IMG/VR virus record: IMGVR_UViG_3300042539_000408
Location: 1-32,362 of that record
Source of the DNA: a virus
Length of the DNA stretch: 32,362 bases
Direction: 5' to 3' (one strand)
The notes beneath the pieces are model-generated. The model made no database searches, was not told the DNA's origin, and saw only the letters and a program-made list of their open reading frames with translations. A program made the translations under genes and the position numbers. This document shows positions 22,953 to 29,595 of this stretch, one piece after another; position 1 is the first letter of the stretch; every line of letters starts with the position of its first letter.

Positions 22953-23258
22953 TTAACTCTCCAAAAGTAGAAGGTCAAGATCCTCAAGTAGGGCGTCGTA
23001 CCCGTCCTCGAACTCAAGGTTGTCAAACAGCGATTCGTCGTTCTCAAACAGCAGATAGGACGAATCCTCTAGCAGCACATTGCCGCCATCCTCGAGCTCG
23101 ACGTTGTAGGACAGGTAGTCGGTGCTCTCGAGGAGGATGTAGCCACCGTCCTCAAGCAGGATGCCGCCGCCGTCTTCCAGCTGCAGCACCGCCGGGAATT
23201 CGATCCCGTTGCCGAGTCCACCGAACCGGCCTAGCCTGAGATTGATGCCGAGAAACAC
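22953..23258 (-). CDS. Acidic repeat protein (LEDGG/LLE repeats)
   Basis: A 101-residue protein starting at GTG. After a short basic start (GINLRLGRFGGLGNGIEF) it consists of degenerate 8-12 residue units such as LQLEDGGG, ILLEDGGY, VELEDGGN, VLLEDSSY and LEFEDGYD, ending LLLLES. Alternating hydrophobic and acidic residues with Gly turns suggest stacked short beta strands. It is very acidic. It lies between the spike-base-like protein and the tip protein, so a virion role is likely. The same unit appears once in tail tubular protein B. I know no biochemical function. Confidence 0.6.
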   Translation of the reverse strand: MFLGINLRLGRFGGLGNGIEFPAVLQLEDGGGILLEDGGYILLESTDYLSYNVELEDGGNVLLEDSSYLLFENDESLFDNLEFEDGYDALLEDLDLLLLES

Positions 23259-23259
23259 G

Positions 23260-23514
23260 TCACACCAGACCGACGATGCTGGTGGCGGTCGTACCGGTCG
23301 ACCAGACCCGCACCGCGGTCACCGGCAGGATTGATCCAGCCTGCACGGCGTTGAAGGTGGTTGCGTTGCCGAGCGCGTCGGTGATCTTCACGTTTCCGCT
23401 GCCGCCAACGTAGAGCGCACGCACGGGTGCCGCCAGGTCGCTGTCTGCAGGCGTGATCGCAATCGCGCCGATCGCGCATGAGTCTGGCGTGGTGGGGAAG
23501 GGTAGTTGCGCCAT
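23260..23514 (-). CDS. Spike base-like protein (RCAP_Rcc01079-type)
   Basis: An 84-residue beta protein with the pattern AIAITPADSDLAAPVRALYVGGSGNVKITDALGNATTFNAVQAGSILPVTAVRVWSTGTTATSIV. This matches the small conserved phage and gene-transfer-agent protein annotated as spike base protein, RCAP_Rcc01079 family (assignment from memory of the motif ARALYVGG...GSILPV..RVW.TGTTA..I). It would form the base on which head or tail spikes sit. AAGGA lies seven bases upstream of the ATG. It opens the first host-recognition locus. Confidence 0.7.
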   Translation of the reverse strand: MAQLPFPTTPDSCAIGAIAITPADSDLAAPVRALYVGGSGNVKITDALGNATTFNAVQAGSILPVTAVRVWSTGTTATSIVGLV

Positions 23515-23515
23515 G

Positions 23516-23674
23516 TCACTTTCCTTTTTGTGCTGCCCGCATGTTGTCGACCAGGTTGGGGTAGGGCCGTCCTGCTTTCTTGGCCATCATCTGCGCGGCC
23601 TTCTTCTGCATCGGCGAGAGTTGCTTCGGCTCGCCCAGATCCTTCGGTCGCGCTTTGTCCCAGACCTCTTTCAT
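23516..23674 (-). CDS. 52-residue lysine-rich protein, paralogue of its neighbour
   Basis: A small gene whose ATG overlaps the upstream stop (ATGA). The product begins MKEVWDKARPKDLGEPKQLS and continues QKKAAQMMAKKAGRPYPN, then LVDNMRAAQKGK. The QKK-AQMMAK-AGR segment is shared with the 65-residue protein encoded just upstream, so the two are duplicates. It is highly basic and may bind nucleic acid or be a minor virion component. Too short for a confident family assignment. Confidence 0.65.
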   Translation of the reverse strand: MKEVWDKARPKDLGEPKQLSPMQKKAAQMMAKKAGRPYPNLVDNMRAAQKGK

Positions 23675-23868
23675 TTCTTCGATCCGTATTCGTCGAGCTC
23701 ACTCTCGAGCTCGGCCGCCATCTTCATTTCGTGCTCGTTGGGCTTACTGCGTCCGGCACGCTTTGCCATCATCTGAGCAACCTTCTTCTGGAAGGCCGTC
23801 TGCTTCATGGCTTTCATCTCATCGTCGCCGTTCTTGCCGTTCGACTCGATCTCGATCTCGACTTTCAT
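23671..23868 (-). CDS. 65-residue charged protein, paralogue of its neighbour
   Basis: The acidic N-terminus (KVEIEIESNGKNGDDEM) is followed by FQKKVAQMMAKRAGRSKPN and a charged helical end (EMKMAAELESELDEYGSKK). The central motif repeats in the following gene. The start is joined by ATGA to the upstream DUF6496-like gene. Function unknown; it belongs to a run of three small, lysine-rich late genes. Confidence 0.65.
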   Translation of the reverse strand: MKVEIEIESNGKNGDDEMKAMKQTAFQKKVAQMMAKRAGRSKPNEHEMKMAAELESELDEYGSKK

Positions 23869-24017
23869 TTCTTCTTGTACCCCGCCTCAGACATCGCGAT
23901 AGCCACGGCCTGGTCTCGGCTGGTGACCTTGTCACCGCTCGAGCTCTTCAACTTGCCGGCCTTGTACTCGCGCATCACCTTCGCGACCTTGGCCTTCATC
24001 TTGTCCTGCTTTTCCAT
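23865..24017 (-). CDS. DUF6496-like small basic protein
   Basis: A 50-residue protein (or 51 if the ATG three bases earlier is used). It has KAKVAKVMREYKAGKLKSSS, then GDKVTSRDQAVAIAMSEAGYKKK. This is the DUF6496 pattern: a lysine-rich helix, a Gly-Lys-Val-Thr-Ser-Arg turn and a second helix with AIAMSEAG. Such proteins occur in phages and bacteria with unknown function. It is joined to both neighbours by overlapping start and stop codons. Confidence 0.75.
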   Translation of the reverse strand: MEKQDKMKAKVAKVMREYKAGKLKSSSGDKVTSRDQAVAIAMSEAGYKKK

Positions 24018-24616
24018 CATGCCCCCTGCAACATTGGTCGCGAGCCCCTGCGACTCACTGCCGCCAGCCTGGCGGCGCGGCGCTCACCGAGCTCACGCTG
24101 CAGCCCAGACTCCAGGCCCTTGCGCTCAGTCTCAAACGCGCTGGTATCGAACGCTGCAATTTTCGGAGCGGTCGGTGCCTCCGGTGCCGTCGGCTTCTTC
24201 TCAGTGAAAGTCGGAAGTTGCTTCGGCTCTTCGTACTCGTAGCTGCGGGTCTCGGTGGTGTAGCCCGCCAGGCCGAACAGACCAAAGCGCGGAACCCGCT
24301 CCTGGTAGTAGCCAGTCTTGGTCACCGTCGGGCTCGCCTTCACGGCTGCAAGCTCGCTCTCGTAGGCCTTCAACCGTTCGTTGTAGGCCGCCACCTGCGA
24401 TTCATACGCGGGGAAGCTCACCGTCTCGTAGGTAGCCTTGGCAGCCTCGAAGGGCTTCATCTGCTCTTTGACGCCGGCTTGGTAGGCAGCGAGTGAAGAC
24501 TCCTGCTTGCCGGTGAGCGCCTCGATGTCCTTGCGGAATTGAGTCGACAACCGGTCGATGCCACTGGTCTTGCGACGCAGAGCGCGTTGCGCAAACTGCG
24601 GCAGCCTGGTGGCCAT
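24017..24616 (-). CDS. Hypothetical late protein with coiled coil (199 aa)
   Basis: Residues about 20-95 form a long charged helix or coiled coil (STQFRKDIEALTGKQESSLAAYQAGVKEQM, SQVAAYNERLKAYESELAAVKAS). A short aromatic, Gly-rich part follows (TGYYQERVPRFGLFGLAGYTTETRSYEYEEP), then a Pro/Lys/Thr linker (TEKKPTAPEAPTAPK) and a basic end with RGSRPMLQG. It starts in a TGATG overlap with the preceding gene. Its composition and location between terminase and portal suggest a minor structural protein, but I do not recognise the family. Confidence 0.65.
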   Translation of the reverse strand: MATRLPQFAQRALRRKTSGIDRLSTQFRKDIEALTGKQESSLAAYQAGVKEQMKPFEAAKATYETVSFPAYESQVAAYNERLKAYESELAAVKASPTVTKTGYYQERVPRFGLFGLAGYTTETRSYEYEEPKQLPTFTEKKPTAPEAPTAPKIAAFDTSAFETERKGLESGLQRELGERRAARLAAVSRRGSRPMLQGA

Positions 24617-25062
24617 CAGAGCATCATCCCGGAGCCCAGTTGCGGGCCGGTGATCCCGAGCTCTGGCGTGAGGCGCTCTTGCGAGAGCAGGGATCGTCTG
24701 CCGCCTCGTGTCCGGGCCTTGAGGGCCGACGCTTCAGCAGCCGCGGCCTTGCGACGCTCTTCGTCTGCAGCGGCCTGCACCTCGCGGGCCTTGTTCTCCA
24801 TCGAGAGCTTGTTCTCTTGATACTGGAGTTGGCTGGCCTGGAAGGCCTGCCGGGCGGTCTCAGCCTGCGTCTGGAGTGCTGCAGCCTGCTGGCCGTAGGC
24901 AGCGGTCTGGCGGTTGATCTCTTCGCGCATCGCAGCCGCATCACGCTCTTGCTGCTGCAGCTGCAGAGCTTGGTTCTCACGCGCCTGGCGGTTCGCCTGA
25001 CGCGCCTGGTTGGCCTGGTAGGCCGTCCCCAGAAGAATCGCTCCAGCAATCAAGAATGGCAT
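24616..25062 (-). CDS. Hypothetical late protein, Ala/Gln-rich helical (148 aa)
   Basis: A short hydrophobic N-terminus (MPFLIAGAILLGTAYQ) could be a membrane or signal segment. It is followed by about 95 residues of Gln/Ala/Arg helix (NQARQANRQARENQALQLQQQERDAAAMREEI, then ETARQAFQASQLQYQENKLSMENKAREVQ) and a basic tail RTRGGRRSLLSQERL. This resembles the small internal proteins of podoviruses and the 14049-14711 product in style, without clear homology. It overlaps the cupin stop (TAATG). Confidence 0.65.
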   Translation of the reverse strand: MPFLIAGAILLGTAYQANQARQANRQARENQALQLQQQERDAAAMREEINRQTAAYGQQAAALQTQAETARQAFQASQLQYQENKLSMENKAREVQAAADEERRKAAAAEASALKARTRGGRRSLLSQERLTPELGITGPQLGSGMML

Positions 25063-25376
25063 TAGTCGCTCCTGACCAGCACTTCATCTATCCGATCCAG
25101 TTCTGTCTCACTCGTTGCGTGAACACAGAACCAAACCGCGTCCTCGAGCGCCTCGATCCGGTGATGCACTCCAGCTGGTATCGTGATCACGGCCGGCGCT
25201 GTGTATCGCCTCTCGACACCGTCTGCCTCGACCGTCACCTCACCACTCGCCAGTATCGACAGGTGGTCATAGTGATGCGCGTGGGTCACCGCAAAGTGAC
25301 CCCGCGGCAGCATCATCTGTCTCGCATACAACCCAGCTGAGAAGTGATGCCTGATCTGCAGATCTATGTCGATCAT
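25062..25376 (-). CDS. Cupin-domain protein
   Basis: A 104-residue single-domain cupin. The metal-binding motif is visible as HAHHYDHLSILASGEVTVEADG (about 32-53), and the second motif as PAGVHHRIEALED (about 67-79). The start at 25376 is chosen by domain extent; another ATG at 25385 is possible, and neither has a good ribosome binding site. Related small cupins occur in phage late regions and may act as virion components or modify small molecules. The ligand cannot be told from sequence. It lies about 30 bases after the HNH gene. Confidence 0.7.
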   Translation of the reverse strand: MIDIDLQIRHHFSAGLYARQMMLPRGHFAVTHAHHYDHLSILASGEVTVEADGVERRYTAPAVITIPAGVHHRIEALEDAVWFCVHATSETELDRIDEVLVRSD

Positions 25377-25405
25377 GCAGACCATTCTATTGGATGTTGG
25401 ACAGG

Positions 25406-25963
25406 TCAGGAAGACGGTGATACCGACGTGGTATTGGTGGATCGCCAGTCCGTTCTGTCCCAGTTCCCCTTGCCGTGGTTGCAGGGGTGGCAAAGGATCT
25501 GCAGGTTGTCTATGTCCAGGGCGAGATGAGGGTAGTGCTTTCGGGGTTTTATGTGGTCGACGTTGATGGTGATACCGTCGGCCGGCGTCGCGCCGCAGCA
25601 CATACACCTAGCACCGTACTTCTTGATGGCCAGCATCCGCAGCTGCCGCCACTCAAAAGTGTCGAGGAAAGCGTCTGTCTTGGGGTCAGTCTTGCTCTGC
25701 GGCTTAGTTGTGACGCTGTGCACCCACTCGTCAGACTTGTCGCGCACGATCCTCGCGTGGAAGGCATGCACGACATGCAGGTTGCGAATCACCCAGCCTC
25801 GACAGGACGCACCAGGCGGCCTCGGAAACCCGTCCTTGGCCAGGGCCCTGCAGGTCAGTTCATAGATGCTGGCATGCCGCTCGAATAAATGTCCGAGTCG
25901 GCTCTTGGTGTAAGCGTGCAGCTTGCTCTTCTTGATGGGCACCTTGTAGCGCACCTGGGGCAT
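25406..25963 (-). CDS. HNH endonuclease
   Basis: A 185-residue protein. The C-terminal HNH domain has zinc pairs CMCC (C120, C123) and CHPC (C158, C161), the catalytic NVDHIKPRK (H137), DIDNLQILC (N153) and CNHGKGNWD (H163). The N-terminal half is a helical domain (YKVPIKKSKLHAYTKSRLGHLFERHASIY). HNH nucleases next to terminase genes can support DNA cleavage in packaging (HK97 gp74 type), or they can be free-standing homing enzymes. The long non-coding stretch just upstream favours an insertion or a dedicated RNA element. AAGGAG lies upstream of the ATG. Confidence 0.88.
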   Translation of the reverse strand: MPQVRYKVPIKKSKLHAYTKSRLGHLFERHASIYELTCRALAKDGFPRPPGASCRGWVIRNLHVVHAFHARIVRDKSDEWVHSVTTKPQSKTDPKTDAFLDTFEWRQLRMLAIKKYGARCMCCGATPADGITINVDHIKPRKHYPHLALDIDNLQILCHPCNHGKGNWDRTDWRSTNTTSVSPSS

Positions 25964-26400
25964 ATTCAGGACTCCTTGAGGAGGTTCCAGGCAAAGGCCC
26001 CCTACCCCACAGACGTGAAGTAAGAGGCAGGCTCCAGGGCCCCGTAGGGCATCCCCACATGCCAGCTTGCGCTGCGCCCTCGACTTAGGGGATACGGCCA
26101 GTCGGCGGACTCTTACGGATTTGCACCGGGCAGGTCTTATGCGACCTCCTTACCGCTACCCTTTTCTTCCGCGCAGCCGGGTTGGGCTCTTGCTCCGTGC
26201 GGAGTACGGGTTACGGCAAAACAAAAACCCTCATGGGGAAAGGCTTTAGGCTTGGTTTGCCGCTACTTGGTTGGTCACGCCACCTTCCAAGTGCTTTGAC
26301 GAAGCCCGCCCCCATGAGGGTTCGGATAATCGCAGGCGTGTGCTGTATCGGTTTACCAGGCCGACACGCTGCGTACAGTAGCCAAACGCTCCGCAGGCTG
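25964..26400 (-). ncRNA. 437-base non-coding stretch with many hairpins (candidate structured RNA)
   Basis: This is the longest gene-free stretch in a genome whose other genes mostly overlap. Read on the minus strand it contains hairpins with arms at 26392-26396/26369-26373, 26364-26368/26337-26341, the 13-bp stem 26310-26322/26226-26238, an inner stem 26287-26292/26265-26270, 26200-26204/26193-26197, 26143-26147/26132-26136 and 26108-26111/26100-26103. The hairpin AGGTC-GCATAA-GACCT is followed by GGTGCAAATCC, which recalls the anticodon arm and T-loop of a tRNA, but no D stem forms and the acceptor stem is incomplete. I cannot assign it to a known RNA class. A group I intron remnant or an HNH-linked RNA are possibilities only. 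Confidence 0.45.
26218..26322 (-). terminator. Branched terminator-like stem after the large terminase gene
   Basis: On the minus strand AACCCTCATGGGG pairs perfectly with CCCCATGAGGGTT, enclosing 71 bases that themselves fold (ACTTGG/CCAAGT with an inner GGT/ACC). The closing arm is followed by TTTGTTTT (26225-26218). A 13-bp stem plus U-tract looks like a rho-independent terminator with an unusually large structured loop, or the 3' end of a small RNA. Confidence 0.55.
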
Positions 26401-27945
26401 TCAAGCAAACACGTCAAAGTCCGCACTGGCAGTGGTCTGATGAACCATCGGAGCACCGGCCATGTTGCTTTTCCGCACCATCCGGTTGTACTCGCCGCCA
26501 CCCAGCATCAGGTAGCCGAAGCTGTCGCCAATGTGCGAGTGCTCGTTCTTGTTGGGTGCGTCTCTGAACCGTTCCTGGCCGGCACCGATGCTGATGCGCT
26601 TGAAGTGATAACCGCCTCCCAGAGCCTTTCTGAGGAGCTTGCAGGAGCGATTGACGATCAGCCCAGGCTTACCCATTACCAGCCTCTGCATGGGGCTTGC
26701 AGCGGCCTCTCGTCTCACCTTGAAGTCGTTGCTGGCAGTGGGTTGCGCCTTCAGTCCCAGGGTGCGCAGGAAGTCAAAGGACGTGACCTCATAGATCGCG
26801 TCCCTTGCCATACCGGCGGGATCCCCCCAGAGCATGACCTGGTGGTTGGGGTATCGTTGGTTGAGCTCTGCGAGCAGCTGCAAGCCGAACCGCTCGAGGC
26901 CCATGTCGAAGGTCACGATCTCGTGGTGGATCAGCCAGCGGCCGTTGGGGAGTCTCTGGCCGATGGTGGCTGCAGGGGTGAGACCAAAGTCGAGGCCCAC
27001 CTGGATGGGTACACCAGGCTCGACCTCAGTCTCACCGCTCATGGTGGCGTCGTCGTACTCGGGCCAGACGGGTCTGCCTTCCTGGACGTAGGTGTACTGG
27101 CCCGCGGCATAGCACCGGATCCAGTCCAGGTTCTTGCCCGGCAGCATCTGCTGGTAGTAGCCGGCGGGGAGGTTGTTGATGTTCTCCGCGGCCGGGTTGG
27201 TCTTCCACCACTTGCCGGCAGCCAGCATATGGTCGTTGGCCTCGGGGTTGTCCGGCAGGTCGTCCGCGGGCACCTCGATCACGCCGCCTGGTTGCTTCCA
27301 GAACTTCCATCCTCGGGGCTTTTCCTTCTCGGCCATGTTGTGCCACCAGTGGTCGTCATCCATCGGGTTGGTATCCATCCAGATGCCGTGCCAGGACGCG
27401 CCGCCATCACGCTTGGTTGGATACCTGCCCACCCGGTGCGTAAGGCCGTCTATGACCGCTTTGGGGAGCTCACGGGCCTCGTTGACCCATGCGCCTGTCA
27501 GTTCAAGTGAGAGCAGCTTTCTGACGTCCTTGGGCTGATCGAGCGCCAGAAAGATGACCTCGCAGTCAATACCGGCAGCGTCACCGCGGGCTGGCAGCCT
27601 GATGTGATGGGTGATGGGTGGCGTCCAGAGCATGTTGCCGAACGTGCTCTCGGGGAACAGATCCAGCCAGGTCTTAATAGTCGTGGTCTTCAGCATGGGG
27701 TAGCTGTTGCGTACCACAGCCCATCTGCTGTACCGGATGTTGTCGATGGGGGAGGGCTTCTGTTTGACGGCCTGGATGAAAATCTTCGCCGCGCAGGCGT
27801 AGCTCTTCCCGGATCCGACCGGGCCCATGACACCGGCCACGAACTGTCTGGATTGGATGAAGTCGTAGACCACCGGGCTCTCGCTGAAGTCCAGCTTCAG
27901 TCCGGTGACGCCGACCTGCTTCGCGCTCTGTTCTTTGGTTCTCAC
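26401..27945 (-). CDS. terL: Terminase large subunit
   Basis: A 514-residue packaging motor. The N-terminal ATPase has Walker A GPVGSGKS (41-48) and a Walker B-like region LSLELTGAWVNEARE with the catalytic Glu about 156. The C-terminal RNase H-like nuclease shows its three acidic residues in GLDFG (D319), WGDPAG (D375) and HIGDSFGY (D474). It begins with a GTG overlapping the previous stop (GTGA). Full length and intact. It pumps DNA into the prohead through the portal at 20065-21657. The circular map suggests headful-type or permuted packaging, though this cannot be proven here. Confidence 0.95.
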   Translation of the reverse strand: MRTKEQSAKQVGVTGLKLDFSESPVVYDFIQSRQFVAGVMGPVGSGKSYACAAKIFIQAVKQKPSPIDNIRYSRWAVVRNSYPMLKTTTIKTWLDLFPESTFGNMLWTPPITHHIRLPARGDAAGIDCEVIFLALDQPKDVRKLLSLELTGAWVNEARELPKAVIDGLTHRVGRYPTKRDGGASWHGIWMDTNPMDDDHWWHNMAEKEKPRGWKFWKQPGGVIEVPADDLPDNPEANDHMLAAGKWWKTNPAAENINNLPAGYYQQMLPGKNLDWIRCYAAGQYTYVQEGRPVWPEYDDATMSGETEVEPGVPIQVGLDFGLTPAATIGQRLPNGRWLIHHEIVTFDMGLERFGLQLLAELNQRYPNHQVMLWGDPAGMARDAIYEVTSFDFLRTLGLKAQPTASNDFKVRREAAASPMQRLVMGKPGLIVNRSCKLLRKALGGGYHFKRISIGAGQERFRDAPNKNEHSHIGDSFGYLMLGGGEYNRMVRKSNMAGAPMVHQTTASADFDVFA

Positions 27946-28139
27946 TTGCGTCCTTCAATCAGCATCTTCATGGCGATCACAAGATCACTGGCGGTCTGCT
28001 CGGTGATGATGATCGACTCGCTGTCTTGTCTGACCTCGAAGTACATCGGGCCATCAGAGGTTGATTCTGAGTCGATCTCGACATCGATCGCAATGCCTGG
28101 CCCGTTGTCGATCTCGTAGCGCGTTGGCTTGATCTTCAT
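27942..28139 (-). CDS. Hypothetical 65-residue protein
   Basis: Joined by ATGA to the gene before and GTGA to the large terminase. The N-terminus is beta-like and acidic (KPTRYEIDNGPGIAIDVEIDSESTSDGPMYFEVRQD), followed by a helix (TASDLVIAMKMLIEG). It is one of six short genes between the terminase subunits. No family recognised. Confidence 0.65.
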   Translation of the reverse strand: MKIKPTRYEIDNGPGIAIDVEIDSESTSDGPMYFEVRQDSESIIITEQTASDLVIAMKMLIEGRK

Positions 28140-28321
28140 CGCTCACCCCTTGATCGTATGGCGGCTTGGTGTTCTTGATATTCCCGCACGCTGGCATTGT
28201 GTTTGAACATGTCGCGCAGCACTGGCAGGGTAACGTCTGGCATAGCCTCGGTAACGTACTCGGCATAAGACTTGAACTCTGGTGTGCCGTTTGCAATGGC
28301 CTTTTGCATCCACTTAGTCAT
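28136..28321 (-). CDS. Hypothetical 61-residue helical protein
   Basis: Overlaps both neighbours by four bases (ATGA). The product is helical, with TKWMQKAIANGTPEFKSYAEYVTEAMPDVTLPVLRDMF and a basic end AAIRSRGER. No motif recognised. The unbroken four-base coupling implies translation with its neighbours. Confidence 0.65.
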   Translation of the reverse strand: MTKWMQKAIANGTPEFKSYAEYVTEAMPDVTLPVLRDMFKHNASVREYQEHQAAIRSRGER

Positions 28322-28890
28322 GTGTTCTTTTCCTTCAGCTTTGCTTCGATGGCATCAAGGTGGGCAAGCGTGTCGTTGCCGTATTGCTCATCCAATGCGG
28401 CTTTGTCCTCATCCGTCAGCCCGACCCATTGGCGCGGGTGCTCGTACAGTGGCACCGCATCACCGACTCCGCGATTGATGATCTCGAGCGGGTAGAACAG
28501 TTCGCCCTTCGACAGGTAGCCGGCTGGCTTACCCGGAGCCGTCTGTTCAAGCGAGAACGCCTGCCCCATCTGCTCTGCCGTGTATGTGGTGATCGACCCG
28601 TCGGGCCACTTGACCCATGCGCCACCGTCGATAGATGTCGTCCAGACCCGGCACAGTTCGTCGCTCTCCATGCACCGGACATAGGTGCCGCGTCGGTACT
28701 TCGGCTTCTCAGCCTGCTCGATGGCAGCGCGGAGGGCTGCAACAGCATCAGATGCGACCTTGTGCGGATACATGGTCACTATTGGGCCGCCGTCCTTCGG
28801 CTTCCTGACCTGAATTCTGGTTTCAGGATTCTCATACCGCGCCAGTGTCTCCAACACTTCCAGCGCCTGCTTCATTGCTTCGATGCTCAT
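28318..28890 (-). CDS. Hypothetical phage protein, 190 residues
   Basis: The ATG at 28890 has GGGAG upstream and overlaps the previous stop (ATGA). The N-terminus (IEAMKQALEVLETLARYENPETRI) and a segment with AVAALRAAIEQAEKPK are features of mosaic phage proteins built from recurring modules. A YRRGTYVRCMESDELCRVW strand region and the end PLYEHPRQWVGLTDEDKAALDEQYG are also typical. Function unknown; it is usually a non-essential accessory gene. Confidence 0.7.
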   Translation of the reverse strand: MSIEAMKQALEVLETLARYENPETRIQVRKPKDGGPIVTMYPHKVASDAVAALRAAIEQAEKPKYRRGTYVRCMESDELCRVWTTSIDGGAWVKWPDGSITTYTAEQMGQAFSLEQTAPGKPAGYLSKGELFYPLEIINRGVGDAVPLYEHPRQWVGLTDEDKAALDEQYGNDTLAHLDAIEAKLKEKNT

Positions 28891-29078
28891 AACCAACTCC
28901 CTTTCAGCACATACGCCCGCCCACGCTCCCGTACATCTATCTGCCTGTCGTTCCGCTTCAGCCGCTTCGCGTAGTACCGCGCTCGACCGAGATGCGGAGT
29001 GACGATGAAGTTGCTGTAGCCGAACGAAAACTTGCGGGCTTTGTCGAGCATGACGTAGTACAGACGGTGGCGCCTCAT
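28887..29078 (-). CDS. Hypothetical basic protein, 63 residues
   Basis: A small, very basic protein with RRHRLYYVMLDKARKFSFGYSNF, then HLGRARYYAKRLKRNDRQIDVRERGRAYVL. The Arg/Lys/Tyr content suggests nucleic acid binding. AAGGGG precedes the ATG, and the start overlaps the upstream stop (ATGA). No family recognised. Confidence 0.65.
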   Translation of the reverse strand: MRRHRLYYVMLDKARKFSFGYSNFIVTPHLGRARYYAKRLKRNDRQIDVRERGRAYVLKGSWL

Positions 29079-29299
29079 ATCTCCCCCTTTAGCACTTTGG
29101 CTGCGTACAGATACTGATTGTGCTGACCGCCAGACCGCTCGTGCAGGCGCTCCAGTATCAGCACGCACCGATCACGCTCGGCAGCTGCAGCACGCTCTGC
29201 AAAGCGCATCAGAAAGGCCAGATCCTTCTCGGGCGTCTCCGACAGCTCCCAGAACGCTCCGGCATCCAGCGCCTGGCGCAAGATCTCATCTCGGTTCAT
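29075..29299 (-). CDS. Hypothetical 74-residue protein
   Basis: The ATG at 29299 has GAAGGAG five bases upstream and overlaps the previous stop (ATGA). The N-terminus NRDEILRQALDAGAF and the AERAAAAERDRCVLILERL helix are common in short phage proteins of unknown role. An earlier in-frame start lies inside the upstream gene and is not used here. Confidence 0.7.
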   Translation of the reverse strand: MNRDEILRQALDAGAFWELSETPEKDLAFLMRFAERAAAAERDRCVLILERLHERSGGQHNQYLYAAKVLKGEI

Positions 29300-29595
29300 T
29301 GCATCTCCTTCGCGAGATACCGGAGCTCCACGATCCGCGCACACTCCCGGAGCTTCGAGACATTGGTGCGCTTCATAACCTCGATCGCAATAGCGACGAA
29401 CGTCTCGAGCTCACTGCGCTCCTCGTCACCCCATCCGATCAACTCCGCCACACAGGCCTGCAGTCTCGTGTCTCGGAGCGTCGCTACCTTCTCCACCACA
29501 TACTCGAGATCATCCCGGCTGAGTGTGGCCCTCTGCTGAATGATCTCCCTCATCCTGTCGGCCTGTTCCGCCACAAATCCCCCCTCCGGCTTCAT
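29296..29595 (-). CDS. Hypothetical 99-residue protein after the small terminase
   Basis: Starts at the ATG in a TGATG overlap with the small terminase stop. It is helical and acidic (DRMREIIQQRATLSRDDLEYVVEKVATLRDTRLQACVAELIGWGDEERSELETF), with a C-terminal helix VSKLRECARIVELRYLAKEM. No known motif. As the first gene after the small terminase it may be a packaging accessory, but this is inference. Confidence 0.65.
   Translation of the reverse strand: MKPEGGFVAEQADRMREIIQQRATLSRDDLEYVVEKVATLRDTRLQACVAELIGWGDEERSELETFVAIAIEVMKRTNVSKLRECARIVELRYLAKEMQ

Noticed and set aside
23388-23702. 104-codon minus-strand frame overlapping the small basic late genes
   Set aside because: It conflicts with the 52- and 84-residue frames, which are tightly coupled and have recognisable motifs. 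The product is charged low-complexity sequence.
25377-25607. N-terminal extension of the cupin frame
   Set aside because: It lies inside the HNH gene in another phase and has no cupin-like sequence. The domain starts near 25376.
26080-26190. A functional tRNA gene
   Set aside because: Several tRNA-like elements are present, but no D stem forms, the anticodon loop has 6 bases and the acceptor stem has mismatches.
25964-26400. A cobalamin riboswitch or a self-splicing intron inside terL
   Set aside because: The GGTGCAAATCC and ACCTGCC motifs are in the wrong order for a B12 riboswitch. The terminase is full length without splicing, and the group I R/S core motifs could not be found.
26182-27510. 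442-codon open frame on the plus strand opposite the large terminase
   Set aside because: It is antisense to a gene with all terminase motifs. Its product is low-complexity and motif-free, and long antisense frames are expected in GC-rich coding DNA.
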